Below, piece by piece: positions 12,953-22,097 of a DNA stretch of 64,000 nt; within the stretch, counting starts at the first letter, position 1; each line of letters starts with the position of its first letter. The notes under the pieces were generated by a model. The model searched no databases. It was not told where the DNA came from and saw only the letters and a program-made list of their open reading frames with translations. The position numbers were made by a program, and so were the translations under genes. The stretch is taken from positions 1,550,001-1,614,000 of the forward strand of contig OZ199839.1 of NCBI GenBank assembly GCA_964304625.1, given 5' to 3'. Origin of the DNA: Kudoa neothunni (Eukaryota > Cnidaria).

Positions 12953-14742
12953 TTAACCCTTTAAGACTGAATGATGCCATATGGCACCACGGCGTTGTTT
13001 TGGAAATTTCTCGGCGTGTATTAGTGTTTCTGCATAAATATATCTCAGATGGATATTATTAATTTCTACTATATTTTATTAAAAACAAATAACAGTATTG
13101 TTTATTTTTTTATCAATAAAAATACAAATTAAATCGATATTTCTTATATAATTATATAATAAACAAATAATGCTTGGTTGATAGAATTATATTCTTAAAC
13201 TTATTATATTTTCATTAAAAACATATATATTGGAAATTACATAAAATTTGTAAAAACATGTATATCGCCGTTATTAGTTCGTTAAAGTTTACAATGAATG
13301 ATTAATTCGTGGTGTCTTATGGCACCATTCGGCGCTCACGTTGTTGTGACGGATTAACGTTATCATGGACTCTGATTTGGTGAAAAAGATTAGTGATAAT
13401 GATGATATTGTTGAAGAGTTAATATTACTACATGATGCCGATATATCTGACACTGAAAACATATCTGATGATGAAATCGAAAATTTGAAACCCGATATTC
13501 TCTCAGATACTAGTTTTGACACGGAGGATCATAACGACCATCAATCACGATTTATAAAAAACTCATTAAATGTGGTAGATGAAAGCGTGCTCATAAATAA
13601 GAAACTCAAAAAAGAGAATATTTTTGATCCTTATTCACATTTTAATATGTTCTTTTCCGACAAATTATTTGAATTAGTTTGTAAAGAAACTAATAAGTAT
13701 TACATAGAAAAAAATTCGTCGTTTCGGACTACCGTAAACGGAATAAAGTTATTCATTGGAATGCTTATAAGGATGGCCATTATTAAACTACTTAGAATAA
13801 GGAGCTATTGGAGTGCTGAACTCAACATAACAACTATAACTGAGAAAATGTCGAGAGATCGCTTCATGGATATGCAAAAATTCATTCATTTTTGTGATAA
13901 CAATGATATTGTTAAATCCAGTACTCACAGGGATTACGATCGATTTTTTTAAGTGAGGCCCCTACTAGACATCATTCGAGAGGCCTGTTTGAAAACTGAA
14001 CCCGACCATAATCAATGCTTAGATGAGCAGATGATTCCATTTAAAGGTAAGTCTGCCCTCAAACGATCTGTCATTCTAACCTAAAAAATGGGGGTTCAAG
14101 GTATTTACAAGAAACGGGTCTAGTGGTATTGTCCACGGCTTTTTTTTGAAGATGGTAATTTTACTTTTGATAATTATTTTTCAACGCTCCCCCTGCACTC
14201 GATTCTACTCAAAATGGGCCATCATTCCACGAGTACGATAAGAAGAAATCGTCTCCGTAATTGTCCTATCAGTCAATAAGACCTTTAAAAAATTGAAAGA
14301 AGGCAGTTACGAATACGCGCTATATGTAGATAAAGATATAAAAATTAACATTGAGCGCTGGTTAGACAGCTCCGTCGCTACTGTGCCATCGACAGCTCAT
14401 TCTATTTCTCCTATGAGCATTATCGACAGATACGATCGAAAAGAGAAAAAAATTGTAAAAATCGATTTTCCCTATATATCATCAAAATTTACAATCAAAA
14501 CGTGGGTGGAGTGGAGTTTTTTGGCATGCTGATGGCTCTTTATCGATTGGACCATAAATCCGAAAAATGGTATAGGAGGATATTTTTTGGGAACGACAAC
14601 GTCTCTAAATTTTTGAGACCAAGATGTCTCCAAATGATGCCATATGGCATTATTAAGTTTAATAGACTTCCTAATTAAATATTTTGACATTTTCAAGAAA
14701 AAATATTTTCTCGCTCCCTGATTTTCAAATCTCAAGGGTTAA
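12953..14742 (+). mobile_element. piggyBac element 1 (decayed, nested)
   Basis: It is bounded by TTAA at both ends (12953-12956 and 14739-14742), the fixed target of piggyBac elements. The left end reads CCCTTTAAGACTGAATGATG and the right end closes CAAGGG. Both sides carry a subterminal palindrome around GATGCCATATGGCA. Length is about 1.8 kb. The transposase inside is broken. It sits within the pogo-like element, so it is the younger of the two insertions. Confidence 0.85.
13365..14690 (+). pseudogene. piggyBac transposase remnant (DDE_Tnp_1_7)
   Basis: The N-terminal 195 codons (13365-13952) are open and contain an acidic start and the domain entry NMFFSDKLFELVCKETN. After a frame change, CLDEQMIPFKGK (about 14010-14050) matches the first catalytic-Asp motif of piggyBac, and NFTFDNYFSTLPL (about 14155-14195) the second. 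The block equivalent to GGVDxxD reads GGVEFFGMLMALYR near 14510, so the third catalytic Asp appears as Glu. Several frame changes and stops interrupt the reading, and the C-terminal Cys-rich domain is absent. It would encode a cut-and-paste transposase if whole; as it stands it is dead. Confidence 0.85.
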
Positions 14743-14860
14743 GTGGAAATTAAAAAAACGACCTCTCACAAGGCAGTGATTATGTTTGATTAGCTGGAGG
14801 CTTGCTATCCGGAAAGAAAATCGTCGACCCCAAATTTTCCGGATAATCGAGTTTTGACTG

Positions 14861-15875
14861 TATTTAATTATTTTTGTCCAACTGCTAGGTTGTTACGCAG
14901 CGGACGCGACATTCACTATGTCTCTTAATCAAGTATTATTCAGGTGATTGCTAACGTTATTTTTTGAGTTGATACATGAAGTTATCAGCTGCATATCAGC
15001 CCCAAATTCTTTGTGTTTAAGAGATGTGTTGACTTATATGGCAGAAAATGCGCGTTTGCGGGAAACATTTCCTTCTAAATAACAAAGTTTAGCAAATTCT
15101 AATTACAGAAACTTGAATAAGTTCTTAATTTGGTAAATTTATATCTTTCCAAGTTGTTATATGAACTATATCAATAGACATAAATCACACTCGGTGACAT
15201 CACGTCGACGGAAATGTAGATTATCCAGTTGTTTCGCCAGTTAATTCATAAAAAAAGTAAATGTAAATTTTAAAGATTACGTTAGGAGGTTATCAAAGTT
15301 CATTTAATTTTTTTTTGAATTCATAATATCAAAATCATGCCGTGCAATCTTATATATATAACTTATAATTTATAAGGAACAGAGTTAGTATAAATATGAA
15401 ATGTTTGATTAATAATAAGCACATAATTAAGATAAATACAAAATGATGATGGTTTTTTGGTTTAGAATAAATAAATTTAAACTTATTATTATAAAATTCT
15501 CTCTCTATATATATATATCTATACCAAATATACTTCTAATATTTGGAGATAAAATACATAGAAATATCACTATAGAACTACGTAATATCAAATTTGATAG
15601 GAATTGGATTCGATATGTAAAAATCCATTAATAATACAGAAAAATAAAATTATTTTATTATCAATAGAGAAGTATGCAAAATTGTTATCTTTTCGAAGAC
15701 AACGTTCCGTTAGTGGGTTATCTACAATACATTAGTCTTGTTCATCAGAAATTATAGAAGAAATAATACGGGAACCGTAAATAACATTCTAAGCAGCTAT
15801 TATTACTTTAAATATGAGTTAGAGAAAAACCAGTAATATTCATAAAACAAAGAAATATTTTATCGAGTTTTGCAA
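14861..15875. other. intergenic, 3' side of the C2 gene
   Basis: AT-rich sequence with short TA runs (15353 and 15505 areas). It would contain the 3' UTR of the minus-strand C2 gene. No other feature is recognisable; the 62-codon frame at 15443 looks like chance. Confidence 0.4.
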
Positions 15876-18089
15876 CTAATATCTTTTGTAATCAGTTATG
15901 TCAATGTTCAATGAGATTTTTTTCACGTCATCACACAACACGCTAGTCAAATCAAGTTGACCCAGTTCTAACATAGTGGATGCCACAAGGAAACCTCTTC
16001 CAAAACTTTTTTTGGCGTATAAGTTTACGCCGATGGAACTTTCGGCTAGTTTTTCCTCTTCCATGTGGTAAAAAGTGAAGTTATTATTAAAAAACGGTCT
16101 CTGAATAGGTTTCCATCTGGTGGAATAATGGTACAGTTTCCTTGGATACTCTTTCAACTTTATCTATTAAAGAACGTTAGAGCAATGAGTATAAAAATTC
16201 CGTCCTTATCTCTATATTTATAATGGAATTACTTTGAGACTTTTCCATCCAATGTAGTTGATAAGGTCGTTCATCCCAGCAACCGATATAATTGTGATAT
16301 TTAGAACTTTTCCGGTTTTATTCCAACTGGCGAAATATTTGATCATTACTGGGATAGTTTCATGGTAACTTTGTTCTGTCTCGGTACTATCGTGGATATC
16401 TTGTAGGTTTTGTTCCTCCGTCTGAGTGGTAGGGATGTCTTCTTGCAAAGTATTTCCAAGATCATCTGTCATCTTGGTAAGGCTATGGATACGACGAGTG
16501 TCAGCTTCGGTTTTCAGTTCATCGGTGTTGTCTATTTTTAAAAGAACAGGAGATGAATGAGAGACTCCTGAGCTTTTGCCGAGACTTTCGGTCTTAGTTT
16601 GAACGATTTCTTGTGAATCAAGTATTTTTTGGGGGCTACGTTCCTCAGCCTTTTCTGTTTCTCCTTTTTGAGCTGTTTGTTTCTTTTCTGCTCATATTAT
16701 AACAATTACATTGCATATAACTAAAATACTTTGAATCTTTTCGAGTGAAGAGACCAACTTTTTGCTAAATTTATTGTCCACAAAATCACTTATATCCTCA
16801 GAACTCTCCGGTTTTTCAGTCGTGTTGAGGTTTTCATCGTTATTTTTATTCCTCAAAAGAGATTCCATTATATATGACTGTGGTTCTTGTGCATCATCCT
16901 TCAATACAATTACGTCATCGTTTGAGGCGAATGTTTTTTTAGTTTGATCCTCTGAGTCGTTCTTTTGGAATTTGGGTGGCTGATTTCTGTCTGGATGCAT
17001 CTTTATTCGGCCCGTTGATGACGAAATTGTCAGGGGAATCAGAATGCCCCTTTTATCAATAGATTCCCTATCCATTATAACAGGTATTGCTGAGCATTCT
17101 TTCTCATTCGATATGCTAGCATTGGTCTCTTCTGATTCGGCTATTTGAAATAAAACCGTTTCATTGTTGACATTAGAATTTTCCTTATTTATGGATTTGG
17201 CAGAGCTGCTATCAGGATTACTCTTATTAATAGATTTTATTGAACTGCTTTCGGGAATACGCTTATTTATAGATTTGATCGAGCTGCTATTTTCAGTTCC
17301 TTTGCTTAAACGACTTGTTGTTGAACTTCTACTAAAAATACCTTTAATTCTTTGACTGTAACTACTGGATTGACTTTTTAATTCTTTTGATAACGAGTTT
17401 TGGTTGCTACTGCTGACCTTAATTGACGATTCTTTTGACGATGACAAAACTACACTGCTACTTTTAGTTGTAATACTCTCGGGTGTAGAAACCCTTTCAT
17501 TTATAAAATTAGTGTTACTGTCATCATAATCTACATCATCATCGTAAGCAGCAGCACCGTCATCAATAACTATAATAGGAATTGGTCTTTCTAACGGTTG
17601 TTTGCTTGAAGTTGAACTTTTTGGGGTAGTACTACTTTTTGTGTTATCAGCATTTGAAGATGCTGAAGAAATAATGTCGTATGAATCAGTTTTTTTAGTT
17701 ATTAAATTGTTCGATTCATGAATAACATTATCACGGTTAACATTATCATCGTAAACATAGTTAGTTGAAATTTTTTCGGGTGATAAATCGGATTCTATCA
17801 CTGCCTGTGTGATATGGTTCGGTTCGCAATTTTGAAGATCGATCTTAATGGAGTTATCCGAGAGATCAGCTTCTGAGGGCTCATCTTCGGGAAGCTCTTT
17901 CTGTATTTTTCTTCTTCTCAGAAAAATATAGACAAAAGCTCCCACTAAAAATAGCAGCCCTAACAAAACTGAGTAGATAATTATCTGCACATATATAGGA
18001 TAATCTAAACTTGGTTTTTATTTACAATCAAACACTGAAAATATACCTAAAACTGACAATGAAATTAGATCAGTCGAGTTTCCAAACAT
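15876..18089 (-). CDS. membrane-anchored single-C2-domain protein, synaptotagmin-like
   Basis: Four exons (18089-18047, 18004-16730, 16687-16233, 16163-15876) sum to 687 codons in phase. The N-terminus MFGNSTDLISLSVLDYPIYV is followed by a transmembrane helix (IIIYSVLLGLLFLVGAFVYIF) and a basic stop-transfer RRRK, giving a short luminal or extracellular tail and a cytosolic body, as in synaptotagmins. About 450 residues of Ser/Asp/Asn-rich linker follow, with a 13-residue repeat around SSSIKSINK. The C-terminus is a C2-like beta sandwich with GKVLNITIISVAGMNDL, SLKIKLKE, RPFFNNNFTFYH and GRGFLVASTMLEL. The acidic loop residues that bind calcium in classic C2 domains are mostly missing, so a calcium-independent role in lipid or protein binding is likelier. 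It could be a divergent synaptotagmin or another C2 tether. It is divergent from GTSF1. Confidence 0.75.
17155..17300 (-). repeat. tandem 13-residue repeat in the C2 protein linker
   Basis: Three in-frame units read SSSIKSINKRIPE, SSSIKSINKSNPD and SSSAKSINKENSN, encoded by about 39-bp units with related DNA. They extend the disordered cytosolic linker. Such repeats usually vary in number between individuals. Confidence 0.75.
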
Positions 18090-19359
18090 GGATGATTTTG
18101 TTGGCGTCGATTGAATAGTATAATATGAATCGTACTTTCCATGGTGAACTCAAGAAAACAGTGTCAATATCTTTGGCTAATAATCTTCATTTTAACAAGT
18201 GTATATATCTGTATCAGTGCCTTCTTGATCCATTCTAAGATTAGAATTCCATATAGAATCGCTGGATGGAAATAAAAATATTATTTATTTATTTGTCAAA
18301 AGAAATATTTACATAAAAGATAATTTTCTTCATTTAATTTTTGAATGTTGAAAATAAACTTGTTTTGAACGCTTTTGAGTGCATAATATAATTTATTACT
18401 TCCGAAATTTGCGTAAAATTTATTCCAAACATTTTTCGAGGTTAAAGAAATACAATAAGCTTGATTTGAACAAAATCAAAGTATTTTTACTTTAATTTAC
18501 ACAATTAAATAAGGATACTTTGCGTACTATTCAAAATCTGCCGTTTTCGTTGAACAAGATATGAATTTTTGTTTTTTCAAATTAATTTAATATAATAAAT
18601 ACAACATTTGATAGTGAAGCCTTATTTAAAAAAAAGGAATTTTTAGATTTTTTTATTAAATGATTTCAAATGTTCATATTTTAAGCTTAAACCAATTTCC
18701 ATTAAAAATTATATAAATAAAACATTACATTCAAAATTGATTCACACATTTAGCTTCCTCATTTAATGTTTAGATTTATAGTTATAACAAGAAATGTAAA
18801 GTCCATCATTCCGAGCAAGCGCGATTTTTCACATCGTATATTTTGCACTAAAATATGAAATATTTAATTCAAATATCAACTACGAATCATGTATATCCGT
18901 ATTTAATAAAATATTTTAGTTTCCATTCAATTATTTCCTAAAAAAGACAAGAAAAAAATTAATTTATTATGTTTTATTTACACTTGTTCTCTCATTAAAA
19001 TAGAATGTTTTTACGTAATTTTAGTAGAAAAATTTCGCCGGACTGGTAATTTATTTGTTGTATAATTTCTTTTTAAGCAGGGATGCGGAGTTGTCCTCAT
19101 AAATAACAGGGGCTGTGGAATATTAAATGCACCGAGAAGAGCGGGTTTTATGTTCTTCTCAGAGGAGGGCGCGTTCCCCATTAAAATAAGGAAGCGCTGC
19201 TTTCACCGATTTTTCCGCATGCGCGTTAACTTAGAATTGAGATCAAGATTTGAGTTGCCTCTGCGTCCATGGAAATTGAGTACTGACATATAACACTCAT
19301 ACCATAATTTATCATGTTGATGTAGCATCTTAAATATATTAAAGACAAAAATTATCTCA
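18090..19359. promoter_or_regulatory. divergent intergenic region between the C2 gene and GTSF1
   Basis: 1.27 kb shared upstream DNA of two genes that point away from each other. Most of it is AT-rich. The segment at about 19075-19270 is clearly less AT-rich, with CpG-containing words such as GAGGGCGCGTTCC and GCATGCGCG, and lies just 5' of GTSF1, so it is the best candidate for promoter or 5' UTR. No specific factor site can be argued. Confidence 0.35.
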
Positions 19360-20056
19360 ATGGATCAATTGGTGTATTGTCCATTTGACAAAAACCACAA
19401 AATTAAAGGAAAACGCATTACAGCTCACATCACCAAATGCATTAGGGTGAGATGTAATGAATTTATAATTTTATCAATTTTTAGAATCAAACTGACAAAA
19501 TATTCAAAGTATGCCCATATCACGCGTTACATTATGTTTCTCCCGAAAATTACGCTGCTCATATATTTGAATGTCCGAACAAGGTATATTTGACTTTAAG
19601 TAAGTTATAACACATATTTAGGAAGAAAGTGACGATGATAGTAATTTATTTCGTAGGAATTATAGATTAAATTTTTTTAAGATTTAACTATCGAGGATCA
19701 AACTAATAATACCGAAAAATTTATTTATGAATCGATAAAATTCTTGGATACTGCGGTTCCAAAAATATCTACTAAGGTTGAACCAAAAAATATCAACCCA
19801 TTTATGTAATTTTAATGCAATATTAATTTAATTTGTTTTATCGCTACATTACTTTAGAGATAGTTATCCTTATAAATCTGGCCTTCTAACATATTTGAGC
19901 AACGATCCAATAGATTTTTTCGATAAACTATCTCGCAACGAAACCCACTCGAAAGAGAATCATTTCCAATTCACAGCAATGGAATTACAAAATATGTTTG
20001 TTTTGCAACCCATCAACGCCCAAATGAGCGATTTTCTTAAAAACTATTTACCATGA
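19360..20056 (+). CDS. GTSF1: GTSF1-like double CHHC zinc-finger protein
   Basis: Five exons (19360-19446, 19485-19583, 19622-19652, 19682-19805, 19858-20056) sum to 540 nt, 179 residues, close to vertebrate GTSF1 (about 167). Two U11-48K-type CHHC fingers stand at the N-terminus: CPFDKNHKIKGKRITAHITKC (C7, H13, H23, C27) and CPYHALHYVSPENYAAHIFEC (C39, H43 or H45, H55, C59). An acidic EESDDDSN stretch and a C-terminal tail ending QMSDFLKNYLP follow. In animals, GTSF1 (Asterix in flies) binds piRNA-loaded PIWI proteins and is needed for transposon silencing in the germ line. The spacing and length favour GTSF1 over U11-48K or TRM13, which carry one such finger. The first ATG gives the finger its usual position. 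Confidence 0.85.
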
Positions 20057-20270
20057 GCTATTTTTTGTTGTTTTATTGAAAAATGTGTAGTTCTAATTTA
20101 ATTAACTGAATTCACTATGCGATAGCGTCCTATCGTGTTTGTTATCAGGTGACAAATTCTCTTTGGAGTTTATCCAAATCATTAAGTCACACTTTGAAAA
20201 TCGAAACACACAAACATATCATTTATCATTATTGAGGCTTATTTTTATTTTCATAGCGATTACTTCAATT
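20057..20270. other. short GTSF1-ApeC gene spacer
   Basis: Only 214 bp separates the GTSF1 stop from the ATG of the ApeC gene on the same strand. The ApeC 5' UTR and promoter must lie here or overlap GTSF1. The open frame that extends upstream of 20271 starts at TTG and is not the coding start. Confidence 0.4.
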
Positions 20271-21826
20271 ATGATTAATCTGAAGATCATATTGTTTGAG
20301 AAGATTCTTCTGTTAGTTTTTCTTCAATTGACCACCTCTAAGAACACTCTCAAAACAACTGTAAGCAGTTTTCGAACTGTTCTCTCCAGATATCGTCCCC
20401 TTTTTAATGTTACAGCTTACGAAGATAGTGATGTATTCCCAACTGTATATCATTCCAATTTTAGTAATCCATTAGACGTTGTCTCCAGTGATAAATTGGG
20501 CATCATCTTAGGTGAATCTGAATGGCCTAAAGGAACATATGGACTGCCTAAACCCATAAGTGGCTGTCCCAGTGATATTAATCCGTGGGAAAAGGGTTGG
20601 CGATATCATGACACAGAAAACAGCCTTAATGAAAATGGATTTTCAAAACAACTTCATATCGACGGTAGTGTCACTGAAGAAGGAATTTTACATAAATTCT
20701 GCATCAAAACCTACCCAGCAGGATCATACACGTACAATTTGAAAATAATGGTTATGCTGTGTGGTGAAAATTGATCTTTAGTTGGCCGAAAGGCCGGTAT
20801 TGTTTCTATCAATACGATTTCCACTGTCCACGTGAAACCAAACCTGGCTATGTGTTTTGGGATGATGAAAACACAAACAATCATAATCGAAAAGCAGGAA
20901 CAGTGCCGTCAGGATCGTATACAATGGATACTGAAATAAGATTCTGCTGTCGAATTGATGGGGATACATCCAAACCTATAGTATTACCTTCGAAAACACC
21001 TTTCTATTTGTTCCCATATCTTTCTGCTAATTGTCAAAGGGTAAAATTTATTTTTCGCCAAAAATCCATTACTAATAGCAATTCCATTAGTATTTTTGGC
21101 GAAATTATGTATTTTTTAGGTTGTTGGGATGAATTCAAATATTGAATTTATTAAATTCGATAACGAAGACACAAACAACAGCAACTCTCAAGCTGGAGAG
21201 TACCCTTACGGTATCGACCCCTCAAAAGAAGATATCTATTTGTACATGTGTTATTACTCACCAGAAAATTTAAAAATGGCAGAGATTCCTTTTGAAAAAT
21301 CTACAACACATTCACCTACTATTCGCATCCAATCTACACATAATGTAACTAATAAAAATGATAGAACCGATACGCTCGAATTGGACACAAATGTAACAGC
21401 TACCAGAAGTTTAGATATGATAATCTTTCCTTAGAGTGCTATCAAGGATGTTCATGTTGAAACTAACACCACAACTGATGTTTCTTCGAAGAAACTGATA
21501 TACATTCCTATATTGGGAGTGATGATATTTATTCTTCTATTTATATTTCTAATCATTTTTTACATGAAACAATCATCAAAAATAATAAAAATACCTGATA
21601 AAAATATCCACAATATGGTATACTAATTTTGGGTTTGTAACTGATAATTTTTTCATTGTAGAATGTGCCAAAAAATGCACTCAACACACTTGACTTTCCC
21701 GAGTTTGATAACGAAGCGGAGTTTGACGATGAAACTCCACTTGTATATGATCATTCGCTACATGGATGGGGAATGGGCGGCAAGCAAATGAGTGCTATGC
21801 TATCACACCAATCTCAACCACATTAA
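20271..21826 (+). CDS. ApeC-domain single-pass membrane protein
   Basis: Five exons (20271-20731, 20782-21040, 21120-21392, 21435-21617, 21662-21826) give 446 residues in phase. A signal peptide (MINLKIILFEKILLLVFLQL) is followed by a short spacer and an ApeC domain: WPKGTYGLPKPISGCP, GWRYHDTEN, FCIKT, a second WPKGRYC, VFWDDEN, RFCCRIDGD, NCQRV, FIKFDNEDTNN and MCYY, with the paired cysteines and DDE/DED acidic motifs of the family. ApeC is known from invertebrate apextrin-like proteins; some amphioxus members bind bacterial peptidoglycan components, and sea urchin apextrin is secreted into the extracellular matrix. Here a transmembrane helix (LIYIPILGVMIFILLFIFL) and an about 70-residue cytosolic tail with DFPEFDNEAEFDDETPLVYD follow, so this is a membrane-bound form. 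Ligand unknown. Confidence 0.9.
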
Positions 21827-22058
21827 TCTTTGACCAGCTAAACAAACTATTTTAAAATCTTGTATATTTTTATATAAATAGAATGCTGTAATTTTTTGTG
21901 TAAATGTAAAGCGGAACGTTATAAATTTTATTTCGATCTTCTTGTTTAATTTAATTTTTTTAGGTCGCAAATTAAAATATTATATTTTCACCTTATGGAT
22001 TCTAATTTTTTTAAATTATTACAACTTTGATGATTAAAATCCCCAAAATATAAATTTA

Positions 22059-22092
<34 letters not shown>

Positions 22093-22097
22093 CTCCA
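21827..22097. other. 3' flank of the ApeC gene with a TA microsatellite
   Basis: AT-rich 3' flank. A (TA)n run at about 22062-22090 directly precedes the TTAA of piggyBac element 2. No gene seen. Confidence 0.5.

Larger units (their letters stand above)
12455..14860 (+). mobile_element. pogo/Tigger-like MITE, split by a piggyBac
   Basis: The ends are terminal inverted repeats of the pogo/Tigger type: left CAGTCGAGCCTCGATTATCC, right (complement) CAGTCAAAACTCGATTATCC, both continuing GGA. A TA dinucleotide flanks each side, the expected Tc1/mariner target duplication. After removing the inserted piggyBac the element is only about 620 bp and has no transposase, so it is non-autonomous. A second degenerate copy of the inverted-repeat motif lies inside at about 12525-12550. 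Movement would have needed a transposase supplied elsewhere. Confidence 0.8.

Noticed and set aside
15443-15631. 62-codon plus-strand frame
   Set aside because: Ile/Phe/Lys/Asn-only composition expected by chance in AT-rich DNA; no start context or domain.
16762-17355. Plus-strand frames opposite the C2 protein linker
   Set aside because: They are antisense shadows of the Ser-rich repeat region, giving artificial Leu-rich peptides.
20139-20270. N-terminal extension of the ApeC frame
   Set aside because: It begins at TTG and would bury the signal peptide; the ATG at 20271 gives a normal signal sequence.
20732-20781. A 23-nt intron in the ApeC gene (from CTGTG near 20759)
   Set aside because: A 50-nt intron starting at GTACAA gives the same phase and a better match to the ApeC motif order, so the shorter one is unnecessary.
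22062-22090. (TA)n run as a repeat array of interest
   Set aside because: Ordinary microsatellite, common in AT-rich DNA; similar short runs occur at 7440, 15505 and 37325.
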